Of a stretch of 50,038 nucleotides of DNA, positions 1 through 7,472 are shown one piece after another. The stretch comes from an uncultured Candidatus Saccharibacteria bacterium (GTDB taxonomy: Bacteria; Patescibacteriota; Saccharimonadia; Saccharimonadales; Saccharimonadaceae), in NCBI GenBank assembly GCA_946804195.1, contig CAMPEU010000028.1, positions 1 through 50,038 of the forward strand, written 5' to 3'. The translations under genes were made by a program, and so were the position numbers. The notes beneath the pieces are model-generated. The model saw only the letters and a program-made list of their open reading frames with translations. It did not search any database and was not told the origin of the DNA. Every line of letters starts with the position of its first letter. The stretch's first letter is position 1.

Positions 1-463
1 TATCGGTATCCTTGCTTCGATTGTTACAGTTGCGTATACCGGTATTACAACGCAAGCAAAAAACCTCAAAACGATAGCTGCCGTAGATAGCTGGGCAAAA
101 GCAATACAACTGTATAGGATTGAAAATGGTAGTTTTCCTACTCAGCAATCATGCCTCGGCTCTACAACAACCTACCCTGATAACGGTTACTGCTGGGATG
201 GCACCTACTGGAGTGTGCAACCAACATTCCTAAGCCAGATGGCTCCATATATCAACAACAACTATCCCGAGCCCGACACAACTTCAGTTAATAGCGGTGC
301 TCCAAATAGGCGTGGCGCATTCTACTACATACCTAGTTCAACAGTACACCTAATTCGTGCATTTTTCTTGGGTACAAACACCTGTCCATCTAGCAGCGCT
401 GGAGCTCTTTACAGTACGTCGCTACAGGGTAGCAATGTTTATTGTCAGTATCAGTTGGATTAG
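1..463 (+). CDS. Type IV pilin-like protein (5' end outside window)
   Basis: The open frame runs from base 2 to a TAG at 461-463, giving 153 visible residues. It begins inside the hydrophobic N-terminal helix (IGILASIVTVAYTGI), so the leader peptide and the GF-cleavage site lie upstream of the window. The rest aligns with the next gene (560-1084): both share SCLG, a TYW block, a PEPDT segment, a RRGAF/WRGAF motif and a C-terminal Cys followed by a (Q/N)LD end. The several cysteines suggest disulphides in the globular head. It is a likely subunit or minor pilin of an extracellular type IV pilus. Family assignment is firm because of the paralogue; the role as major or minor pilin is not known. 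Confidence 0.85.
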   Translation, partial: IGILASIVTVAYTGITTQAKNLKTIAAVDSWAKAIQLYRIENGSFPTQQSCLGSTTTYPDNGYCWDGTYWSVQPTFLSQMAPYINNNYPEPDTTSVNSGAPNRRGAFYYIPSSTVHLIRAFFLGTNTCPSSSAGALYSTSLQGSNVYCQYQLD

Positions 464-547
464 AATTACCTATACACAATATTGAGCCCTATCCCACATA
501 AATGTTCGTGTTCAACGAGGCGTGATCCGATCAAATTTTTCCCGTGC

Positions 548-559
548 TACAATAAATAC
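548..559 (+). promoter_or_regulatory. Extended -10 promoter of the second pilin
   Basis: TACAAT at 548-553 is preceded by TGC (an extended -10 pattern) and is followed after 6 nt by the ATG at 560. Transcription would begin at about the start codon, so the mRNA is predicted to be leaderless. No Shine-Dalgarno sequence is seen. Confidence 0.6.
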
Positions 560-1084
560 ATGAGAAAAAGCATAAGCGGCTTTACTATCGTTGAACTTTT
601 GATTGTCGTTGTCGTTATCGGAATTTTAGCCGCGATCGTTACGGTTGCATATACAGGCATCCAGGCAAAAGCAAAAGATACAAAGACTATCTCTGCCGTG
701 AAAAGCTGGGTAAAAGCACTCCGACTCTACGAGGTAGAAAACGGTAGTTTACCCACTTCAAATTCATGCCTCGGTAAAACCACGACATACGACGGTAACG
801 GTCAGTGTTACTCAACCACTTATTGGGTAGTAAAGACTCCGCTCCTCAACTTGCTAAGTCCGTATATGACCACCCAGCCAGAGCCCGATACCTCGCAAAT
901 CGATAGCACCAATAATCCAGATTGGCGCGGCGCTTTCTACAATTATTGGTCAGCTGGCGATAAACACCAGATATACATGATGCTAACCGGCACTAGTAGT
1001 TGCCCGAGTATTGGTAGCGAGACATCCGCACCAGGCCAGTGGACGGGCCCCCAGGGTATACGTTGTGTCTATAATCTTGATTAG
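560..1084 (+). CDS. Type IV pilin-like protein
   Basis: The protein has 174 residues. The start MRKSISGFTIVELLIVV is a textbook short basic leader followed by the G|FTxxE prepilin peptidase site, with Glu at position +5 and a long hydrophobic helix. An in-frame start further upstream (482) would put 26 extra residues before this site and is rejected. The globular part is paralogous to the preceding partial gene. Conserved cysteines occur in SCLG, GQCYS, SSCPS and RCVYNLD. The protein is predicted to be exported and assembled by the PilB/PilC machinery encoded at 12709-15720. It has its own promoter (extended -10 at 548-553), so the two tandem pilins can be expressed separately. Confidence 0.92.
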   Translation: MRKSISGFTIVELLIVVVVIGILAAIVTVAYTGIQAKAKDTKTISAVKSWVKALRLYEVENGSLPTSNSCLGKTTTYDGNGQCYSTTYWVVKTPLLNLLSPYMTTQPEPDTSQIDSTNNPDWRGAFYNYWSAGDKHQIYMMLTGTSSCPSIGSETSAPGQWTGPQGIRCVYNLD

Positions 1085-1111
1085 AATGTACTCCCGCTAT
1101 GACTCTAGACA

Positions 1112-3526
1112 TTAAGCTGACGAATCGTCATCATTCAAAATTTTACGTACTTCGTCTAGTGTGATATCAATCACCGTGCCGGGTTCAACGTTACCGCCAA
1201 GCATCTGTTTGGCAACAGTATTTTCAACCGTTCGCTGCACAACGCGACGCATGGGTCGCGCACCCAAGCGAGGATCATACCCTTTTTCAACCAAAAATTC
1301 CTTTGCATCATCCGCTACGTTGATGCTGATTTTTTGTAATGCCATTTGTTTATTGATACCTACCAATATCAAATCAACGACCTGCAATAACTCTTTTTTG
1401 TCGAGTGGACGGAATATGACGATCTCGTCAAAACGATTCAAGAATTCTGGTTTAAACTGATTGCTGCTGATTAATTCGTCCGTGAACTGCTTTTCAAAAT
1501 CTTTCATTTTGTAGCCGCGTTGAATATATTCACGTATGCGGTCCGCTCCCGCATTGCTCGTTGCGATCACGATCGCATCACGAAAACTAACTTCGCGGTT
1601 TTTTATATCACGCAAAATACCTTCGTCGAGTAACTGCAATAAGGTCGTCAAAACTTGTGGATGCGCCTTTTCGATCTCGTCAAACAATACAACACTGAAT
1701 GGTTGCTTCATTGCCTGGGCAGTCAAACTATTTGGATCATCTGCACCATCTGCAATTAATCGGGCGACGTCCTCGCTTCGTACATATTCATTCATATCCA
1801 AACGAATTAGACGATCTTCGCCACCAAAATACACATCACCAAGCGCCTTTGCTAACTCGGTCTTGCCCACACCCGTTGGGCCTAGGAATAAAAAGGTACC
1901 AATCGGTCGATTCTCATTGCGAACACCCGCACGTGCCCGTCGTAATGCATCGCTCACGACCTGCACCGCACGTGTTTGATTAATCATACGCTTGTGTATT
2001 AAATCTTCCAGATTCAATAATGTATCGCGCTCTTGCTCACCATGAGCGACGCCAATTTTTACACCAACGGTTTGCTCGACTGCTTGCTGAACGGAATTAC
2101 CTGTCACCAAACCATTTTCTGCATAACCCGCCGCGCTTTCGAGTAACTTGAAGGCACGTCCCGGCATTTCGAGTTCATGAATATATCGTTCACTCAACCG
2201 ATAGGCCTCATCCAATGCCTGATACATGACAGTTACTTTGCGCTTATACTCCGTAAATAATAATTGATCCTGCATGACCGTCAATGTTTCTTCGCGAGTT
2301 GCCGGGGCAATGTTGATTCGATTCAACGCATTCATCAATCCAGCATTTCGCTGACCAATCTGCAAAAACTTTTGCTCATCCATGGTTAAAATAATACGTA
2401 GACTATCGCTTTCGAGTATCGGTAACAATACATTCGATAGATCTACCGAGCCAACTGCATCCTCGAAAAACATCTGTGCATTATCCAAACAAATAATGAT
2501 ATTTTTTGCACTCTGCGCTTCACCTAAAATATGCATTATCAAACCCTCGAGTTCGCCACGACCGGGCGCTGCCGAAATAAGAGATGATGAATCCAACATG
2601 AATACTTGGCGAAACTTTAGATTTGCCGGAACCTTTGCGTCAGCATCCATTAAACGTTCTGCGAACGCTCTAACAATCGTTGACTTACCTACACCAGCCG
2701 CACCAATCAATGCTGCGTTTTGACTTCCACCGCTCCCGAATGAATCAATCAATTGGTCGAGGGCTTTTTGGTGCGCCTCTAACTCAACATGCATGCCTCC
2801 GGTGTTTTCGGATAAATTCTGTCCAAAGCGTTTCAACATAGGGATATAACCAAAGGCAAAATCTCGAGCAATGCCGCCAGTACGTAATGGTCGCTTGGAT
2901 TTATTGATCAGAATTCGTACATGCTCATACCACCTGATACCACTTAACAAATCATCACGATCCAGCTTCATATGCGCCAACAACGAATCACGCTCGGAGT
3001 AACTATCTATAATTGCAACTACTAAAACGGCACCCGAGACAAATTCACTACCGGCTTCTTCGCGTATCTTTAAAGCACTCTGCCAAATTGGTTCGCAATC
3101 AGCGGGCTGATCGGTCGTAATGTTATCCAAAAAACCGCTCGTAATCCCAAATCGATTCGCAAAGAAAATTCCCCCATGAGATCTTGCCACAGCCTTCACA
3201 ACCGTCTTTGGTGTTGGATTTTTGCCCAGGCCACCCAAAATATCACCCGCCAATAAACCGTCAACGGAACCTTCGATTGATCGAGGACTCTTTAACTCAC
3301 CCCTATGCCACTCTGCAATCATAATAGGAATGGCGGTAAATCCAACCAATAGCCAGCCTATCGACATGTCTGTTAGTAATAAAACAGACAAACTTCCGAA
3401 TAATAATCCAATCGTTATGACGTTGAATAGTAAAATCAGCGGATTTGACAACAAAACGCCCAATCGTGACTTCGCAGCCCTCAAGCTATGAGAATTAAAC
3501 GCTACCTTATCCATTCTAGTGTCCAT
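1112..3526 (-). CDS. Membrane-anchored Clp-like double AAA+ ATPase
   Basis: An 804-residue product if translated from the ATG at 3526 (another ATG lies at 3514; the longer frame to 3580 would overlap the upstream gene by 79 nt). Two membrane helices lie at about 30-52 and 56-72. They are followed by a Clp_N-like region and two AAA+ modules. Module 1 has Walker A GAAGVGKST (275-283), but its Walker B is IIICLDNAQ, with Asn where the catalytic Glu is expected. Module 2 is intact: GPTGVGKTE at 549-557 and VVLFDE at 612-617. The C-terminal D2-small domain is present (GYDPRLGARPMRR). I see no (I/L/V)GF tripeptide at the usual ClpP-docking loop, where the sequence reads QRGYKM. It probably unfolds or remodels proteins at the membrane. 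It is co-transcribed with the small membrane protein gene at 3502-3891. Confidence 0.88.
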   Translation of the reverse strand: MDTRMDKVAFNSHSLRAAKSRLGVLLSNPLILLFNVITIGLLFGSLSVLLLTDMSIGWLLVGFTAIPIMIAEWHRGELKSPRSIEGSVDGLLAGDILGGLGKNPTPKTVVKAVARSHGGIFFANRFGITSGFLDNITTDQPADCEPIWQSALKIREEAGSEFVSGAVLVVAIIDSYSERDSLLAHMKLDRDDLLSGIRWYEHVRILINKSKRPLRTGGIARDFAFGYIPMLKRFGQNLSENTGGMHVELEAHQKALDQLIDSFGSGGSQNAALIGAAGVGKSTIVRAFAERLMDADAKVPANLKFRQVFMLDSSSLISAAPGRGELEGLIMHILGEAQSAKNIIICLDNAQMFFEDAVGSVDLSNVLLPILESDSLRIILTMDEQKFLQIGQRNAGLMNALNRINIAPATREETLTVMQDQLLFTEYKRKVTVMYQALDEAYRLSERYIHELEMPGRAFKLLESAAGYAENGLVTGNSVQQAVEQTVGVKIGVAHGEQERDTLLNLEDLIHKRMINQTRAVQVVSDALRRARAGVRNENRPIGTFLFLGPTGVGKTELAKALGDVYFGGEDRLIRLDMNEYVRSEDVARLIADGADDPNSLTAQAMKQPFSVVLFDEIEKAHPQVLTTLLQLLDEGILRDIKNREVSFRDAIVIATSNAGADRIREYIQRGYKMKDFEKQFTDELISSNQFKPEFLNRFDEIVIFRPLDKKELLQVVDLILVGINKQMALQKISINVADDAKEFLVEKGYDPRLGARPMRRVVQRTVENTVAKQMLGGNVEPGTVIDITLDEVRKILNDDDSSA

Positions 3527-3891
3527 CCCGTACCCATGAGTATCACTCCGACTATTGGCAAAATAGGCAAGATAGCCCACGTAATAATACTAACCAAACT
3601 GTACGTCACTAATACTCCTATAACAATCGCACCGACAATCAAAATCATCAAACGGATTACCATTCCTATAACGCGCGAGAATAGTTTATCTAGCATGGCA
3701 CGCATTTTTACCTCTAGTGAACCCTGCGTGGTACCTGCAGATATCTGACGATATGGTGAAAAAAGTGTCTTTAGTAAAAGGCTAAATGAAAAATAATCAA
3801 TTATATTCTCGAGACGTCCAGAGTTAATGTGTATCCGCTCACGAAAGCCGTCACCGTACCACCACTGAAAGAGACTTGTTAACAAAAGCAT
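3502..3891 (-). CDS. Small membrane protein upstream of Clp-like ATPase
   Basis: 129 residues from the ATG at 3891. That start lies 6 nt after an extended -10 (TGGTACAAT on the minus strand); an ATG six bases earlier abuts the -10 itself. The N-terminal part (SLFQWWYGDGF, IDYFSFSLLLKTLFSPYRQ) looks like an amphipathic membrane-surface segment. It is followed by two strongly hydrophobic helices at roughly 74-96 and 101-122. The gene overlaps the start of the Clp-like ATPase by 25 nt, implying coupled translation. I do not recognise a named family. The pairing with a membrane-embedded Clp suggests a partner or adaptor; that is inference. Confidence 0.75.
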   Translation of the reverse strand: MLLLTSLFQWWYGDGFRERIHINSGRLENIIDYFSFSLLLKTLFSPYRQISAGTTQGSLEVKMRAMLDKLFSRVIGMVIRLMILIVGAIVIGVLVTYSLVSIITWAILPILPIVGVILMGTGWTLEWIR

Positions 3892-3919
3892 AACCATATT
3901 GTACCACTCACGCGTGAGG

Positions 3920-3936
3920 TATAATAGGGGTTACAT
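3920..3936 (+). promoter_or_regulatory. Promoter of murT-gatD
   Basis: TATAAT at 3920-3925 lies 11 nt before the murT ATG at 3937, leaving a leader of only about 5 nt and no Shine-Dalgarno sequence. It is back to back with the minus-strand promoter of the 3502-3891 gene (TACAAT, read on the minus strand, at about 3898-3903). Confidence 0.6.
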
Positions 3937-5220
3937 ATGGTAAAAATACATAGTGTCCTGATGGGCAAAGCCGTCCAGCATGCTGCTCGACTTCGTGGCG
4001 GTAGCGGTTCAGCGCTACCCGGACTCGTCATAGAAAAGTTTGATAAATCATTTGTTGCAAATGCCCTCACGAAATTTCCGTATGGCGTAGTTTTTATCAG
4101 TGGAACAAATGGCAAAACAACAACCACTAAAATGGTAGTCGAGTTACTAGAGAGTCAAGGGTTAAAAGTTTTTACAAATCGAACGGGAAGCAATTTTTCC
4201 CGAGGCATTGCGGCGGCATTGCTTTCAGACATGAATGCACGCGGCAAGCTAAAAGCAGACATCGCAGTACTAGAAATGGACGAAGCACATGCTGTTCATC
4301 TGGCGGAAAAAGTTAAACCCCGTTACTGTCTATTGCTCAATGTGATGCGCGACCAGCTGGACCGATTTGGCGAAATAGACCACACCGCCCAATTCCTCCA
4401 TCGCATCGCAATGGCACCGACCAACAGTGTTATCGTGAATCGTGATGATCCCCGGTTGGCTAGTAGAAAATTCATTGATGATTTAACGGCAAAAGTCAGC
4501 GGCTTTGGCGTGAGTGAAAAGCTCATTCACCAATTCCCCTCCGATGACGATATGCGATCGTTGTCTATAGAAAAGCGTAAAGCTTTATTTGATCAAGATG
4601 ATACCAGCCTAGAATCACTTGATGGCAAAAGTGCAGAAATAAAGTACGCCAATAAAATAAAAAAAGTTAGCTTGAAGGTTAATGGTATATACAACGTCCT
4701 AAACGCAGTCAGCGCAATCGCACTGTGTCGTGAAATCATGGGCGAAAAACTACAAGAGGAAAAAATGCTCCATGCACTCAGCGAAGTAACTCCAGCATTC
4801 GGACGCGGCGAAGATATCATCGTCAACGGAAGCCCATGCCAACTGATCCTAGTAAAAAACCCAAGCGGTTTTCGCCTAGGGCTACAGTCGTTCGACCCGA
4901 AAGGATACGCCATTATGATTGCAATTAATGACAACTATGCCGATGGTCGCGACATGAGCTGGTTGTGGGACGTCGACTTTGACACCTTAAAGAGCGGAGG
5001 TGTATCAGAACTAAGCGGCATGCGCGCATACGATATGGCCCTACGTCTCCAATACGATGATGTACCATTTTTGCATGTTGATACCGATTTACGCCGATCA
5101 TTAAAGAACTTCCTCGAATCCGCAAACAACAAACCAAAGCGCATATATTGCACATACACCGCAATGATGTCACTACGTCACGAACTAAGCAAAATTGCCG
5201 ACGTAAAGGCCGTACGATGA
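3937..5220 (+). CDS. murT: Lipid II isoglutaminyl synthase subunit MurT
   Basis: 427-residue Mur-ligase family protein. With GatD it amidates the alpha-carboxylate of the D-Glu in lipid II, using glutamine-derived ammonia and ATP. The P-loop GTNGKTTTTK lies at 56-65. The central ligase domain has NVMRDQLDRFGEID and NRDDP. The C-terminal DUF1727 region includes NDNYADGRDMSWLWD. Its stop overlaps the gatD start (ATGA), the usual murT-gatD arrangement. Oddity: the Cys4 zinc ribbon normally inserted in the middle domain is absent, because the segment from about residue 165 to 260 contains no cysteine. The start is the first ATG after the -10 at 3920. Confidence 0.95.
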   Translation: MVKIHSVLMGKAVQHAARLRGGSGSALPGLVIEKFDKSFVANALTKFPYGVVFISGTNGKTTTTKMVVELLESQGLKVFTNRTGSNFSRGIAAALLSDMNARGKLKADIAVLEMDEAHAVHLAEKVKPRYCLLLNVMRDQLDRFGEIDHTAQFLHRIAMAPTNSVIVNRDDPRLASRKFIDDLTAKVSGFGVSEKLIHQFPSDDDMRSLSIEKRKALFDQDDTSLESLDGKSAEIKYANKIKKVSLKVNGIYNVLNAVSAIALCREIMGEKLQEEKMLHALSEVTPAFGRGEDIIVNGSPCQLILVKNPSGFRLGLQSFDPKGYAIMIAINDNYADGRDMSWLWDVDFDTLKSGGVSELSGMRAYDMALRLQYDDVPFLHVDTDLRRSLKNFLESANNKPKRIYCTYTAMMSLRHELSKIADVKAVR

Positions 5221-5945
5221 GCTCGACGAAAAGCCCGCTAAGAATCCTGCATCTATATCCACGTGATATGAATATCTACGGTGACTACGGAAATATACTT
5301 GTACTAAAACGACGTGCAGAATGGCGCGGTTACAAAGTAGAGGTCATCGACTACAATCCTGGAGATAACTTTCCAAAGGATATTGACGTCATAGTCGGCG
5401 GCGGCGGACAAGACAGCGGTCAAGATAAGGTACAGGCTGACTTGCAAAAAATAAGTCATAAATTACGAGATCTCGCCGACAATGGAACACCTATGCTTGT
5501 TATTTGCGGTCTTTACCAATTATTTGGAAAGTATTTCCAGACCCACGACAAACGTATCATTCATGGAATCGGAATCCTCGACATAGAAACCATTGCTGAA
5601 TCCGAAAGATTAATTGGAAATATCACCATTCAAAGCCAGCAATTCGGTGATATTGTTGGATACGAAAACCATAGTGGTCAAACATTTTTAGGCAAAAATG
5701 CCAAGCCCCTCGGTATGGTTATCCGTGGTGTCGGCAATAATAAAAAGGATAAATCAGAGGGCGCATGCAGTAATAATGTCATCGGAAGCTACCTTCACGG
5801 TTCACTATTACCCAAAAATCCACATATCGCCGACTGGCTGATCGAACAAGCTGCGACAAAAAAATATGGTAATTTTGAGTCAAAAAATATTGACGACCAT
5901 TTCACCTCACTTGCTCGTGAACACGCGATGAAACGTCCGCGTTAA
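5217..5945 (+). CDS. gatD: Lipid II isoglutaminyl synthase glutaminase subunit GatD
   Basis: 242-residue class I glutamine amidotransferase. It releases ammonia from glutamine for MurT. The start is the ATG at 5217 overlapping the murT stop; the longer open frame to 5148 lies inside murT. GGGGQDSGQD (61-70) and the nucleophile elbow VICGLYQLFG with Cys97 are visible. The catalytic His is His194 in GSYLHGSLLPKNP. Length and residue spacing match Gram-positive GatD proteins. Peptidoglycan with amidated glutamate is therefore likely. Its TAA overlaps the convergent Nudix gene by 4 nt. Confidence 0.95.
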   Translation: MSSTKSPLRILHLYPRDMNIYGDYGNILVLKRRAEWRGYKVEVIDYNPGDNFPKDIDVIVGGGGQDSGQDKVQADLQKISHKLRDLADNGTPMLVICGLYQLFGKYFQTHDKRIIHGIGILDIETIAESERLIGNITIQSQQFGDIVGYENHSGQTFLGKNAKPLGMVIRGVGNNKKDKSEGACSNNVIGSYLHGSLLPKNPHIADWLIEQAATKKYGNFESKNIDDHFTSLAREHAMKRPR

Positions 5946-6337
5946 CTTGGTTGATATTCACAAATAAGGCGATAGTACGATGGGACGGGTACTTTTCCGC
6001 TTCTTACATCGTCAACGTCGACCCATATTGCTTGCTGCATTTCCTCAATCTGCGGCCTCAGCTGAGTAGACGTATCGAGCGTACCTATATAGCCCAGAAT
6101 AATTTTGCCATTCTGGTGCATCATAAAATCCGCATGATTCAGCGTCTGATTGTTGAGCCCAAGCTCTTCAAAAAGCTCACGTGCCATCGCCTGATCGGGT
6201 GACTCGCCTGCATCAATATGTCCACCCGGCAAACCGTACCCCTCTTTTCCATAGTCAACAACAAGTACTTGCTTGTGGTCTGGGCTGAATAATGCGCACT
6301 TACACGTTACTCGATGCGTGTCACGATTGCCGGCCAT
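5942..6337 (-). CDS. Nudix hydrolase
   Basis: 131 residues. The complete Nudix box Gx5Ex7REUxEExGU is present as GHIDAGESPDQAMARELFEE followed by LGL. The divalent-metal-binding glutamates are intact. Such enzymes hydrolyse nucleoside diphosphates linked to another moiety (for example oxidised dNTPs), but the substrate cannot be read from the sequence. The start codon overlaps the stop of the upstream peroxiredoxin gene by one base (TAATG), so the two are one operon, and with the peroxiredoxin an oxidative-stress role is plausible. Confidence 0.9.
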   Translation of the reverse strand: MAGNRDTHRVTCKCALFSPDHKQVLVVDYGKEGYGLPGGHIDAGESPDQAMARELFEELGLNNQTLNHADFMMHQNGKIILGYIGTLDTSTQLRPQIEEMQQAIWVDVDDVRSGKVPVPSYYRLICEYQPS

Positions 6338-6798
6338 TATTTTTTTAGCTCTTTCAGATCCTTTATTACCTGATCACCATGACCCAGTGGCGTCACTCGT
6401 CCATAAACTTTTTGGACCATTCCCGTAGGATCAATAATAAATGTTTTTCGTAAAATACCTTCATTACCAAACATCTTTTTGCCCCACGCTCCGTAATCAT
6501 TAATCACGCCACCGTTCTCGTCAGTCAATAAGGTAAAGTTCAATGCATGTTTTGATTTAAATTTTTCGTGGCTCGTAGCATCGTCTTTGCTGATACCGAC
6601 TACCTCGGCGCCCATTTCTGCCAATGTGTCGCGTGCATCACGTAAGCTACATGCCTCAATCGTGCACCCTGGCGTATCATCCTTTGGATAAAAATATAGA
6701 ACAATCCACTTCCCAGCAAAGTCCTTGAGTGAAACGGATTTGCCATCTTGATTAGGCAATAAAAAATCAACAGCAGGATAAGGAATTTCGTTCTTCAT
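6337..6798 (-). CDS. bcp: Thiol peroxidase, Bcp/PrxQ-type peroxiredoxin
   Basis: 153 residues. The AhpC/TSA fold shows FYPKDDTPGCTIEACSLRD, with peroxidatic Cys45 and resolving Cys50 spaced by four residues, typical of the BCP/PrxQ group. It reduces hydroperoxides with thioredoxin-like donors in the cytoplasm. FTLLTDENG and the C-terminal GHGDQVIKDLK also fit. TATAAT (minus strand, 6805-6810) lies 6 nt before the ATG, predicting a leaderless transcript. It is the first gene of a two-gene unit with the Nudix hydrolase. Confidence 0.94.
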   Translation of the reverse strand: MKNEIPYPAVDFLLPNQDGKSVSLKDFAGKWIVLYFYPKDDTPGCTIEACSLRDARDTLAEMGAEVVGISKDDATSHEKFKSKHALNFTLLTDENGGVINDYGAWGKKMFGNEGILRKTFIIDPTGMVQKVYGRVTPLGHGDQVIKDLKELKK

Positions 6799-6822
6799 CT
6801 ACTCATTATACCCGTTAAACCT

Positions 6823-7272
6823 CTATTCCTGACTATTTGTCGGCTTGAATATTACGCGGCTATACCATAAGTAATTCCAGACAAGACTAACGGCTATCGC
6901 AATAAGCTTTGCAATAAACAACGCCGTCCCATCACCAACACCGTAGAACATCCACAGTAGCGTAGGTAGCCCCATGATGACAATACCCTGCAACACCCAT
7001 AAGCCAAATAGCGTAATTGTGACAAATGTCACAATCTGACGAATACTCTTCGCACTATTGTCACCAAAAACGGCTCGTTTATTCAAGGCATAGCTCACCG
7101 CGAGAGCAATAATTGTCGAACCCATATTCGCAACAACCGCTGGTAAACTAAAAAGTGCAATGAGCAAAAACAAAATTGAAAAGTCCACACCGGTATTGAC
7201 CAGACCCACGATGACAAAGCGTATTTTTTGTAGCTTTGCCGCCTTTGACAGAGATTTTTTTTGCTTATTCAT
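6823..7272 (-). CDS. GtrA family membrane protein
   Basis: 149 residues with four predicted membrane helices. It carries the GtrA signatures RFVIVGLVNTGVDF near the N-terminus, NKRAVFG, and the C-terminal VWNYLWYSRVIF. Family members help to move polyprenyl-linked sugars across the membrane, usually beside a glycosyltransferase. No glycosyltransferase is adjacent here. It lies upstream of the peroxiredoxin gene on the same strand (24 nt gap), but that gene has its own -10. Confidence 0.88.
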   Translation of the reverse strand: MNKQKKSLSKAAKLQKIRFVIVGLVNTGVDFSILFLLIALFSLPAVVANMGSTIIALAVSYALNKRAVFGDNSAKSIRQIVTFVTITLFGLWVLQGIVIMGLPTLLWMFYGVGDGTALFIAKLIAIAVSLVWNYLWYSRVIFKPTNSQE

Positions 7273-7305
7273 TCTAACTTTTTTACTCTATCACAGAGCT
7301 TGCCA

Positions 7306-7334
7306 TTTGCAAGTAGTACAAAATAAGGTATAAT
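7306..7334 (+). promoter_or_regulatory. Promoter of tRNA-Pro
   Basis: TTTGCA (7306-7311), a 17-nt spacer and TATAAT (7329-7334) lie 13 nt before the tRNA 5' end. Confidence 0.65.
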
Positions 7335-7347
7335 TACCCGAGTAAAT

Positions 7348-7423
7348 CGGGGTGTGGCGCAGTTGATAGCGCGCTCGGTTTGGGACCGAGAGGTCGAAGG
7401 TTTGAGTCCTTTCACCCCGACCA
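7348..7423 (+). tRNA. tRNA-Pro(TGG)
   Basis: 76 nt with an encoded CCA end. Acceptor stem CGGGGTG (7348-7354) pairs with CACCCCG (7413-7419). The D stem is GCGC/GCGC. The anticodon stem CTCGG/CCGAG encloses the loop TTTGGGA with anticodon TGG at 7381-7383. The T loop TTTGAGT is in place. The tRNA runs directly into the terminator stem, which includes its CCA. Confidence 0.96.
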
Positions 7424-7460
7424 TAGAAAACGACCGTCTACGGGCGGTCGTTTTCTATGG
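7421..7460 (+). terminator. Terminator after tRNA-Pro, bidirectional
   Basis: Perfect 16-bp inverted repeat: CCATAGAAAACGACCG (7421-7436) and its complement (7445-7460), with an 8-nt loop. The first three bases are the CCA of the tRNA, so the terminator hairpin and the mature tRNA end compete for the same bases. It also sits just after the minus-strand gene ending at 7473 and could serve that gene. Confidence 0.8.
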
Positions 7461-7472
7461 TCGATAGTTTGT

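Noticed and set aside
482-559. Longer start of the second pilin
   Set aside because: It would place 26 extra residues before a typical prepilin leader and crosses the predicted promoter.
1161-3491. Several open frames on the plus strand across the Clp-like gene
   Set aside because: They lie wholly inside a well-supported minus-strand gene, have no ribosome site or -10 and resemble no family; they are shadows.
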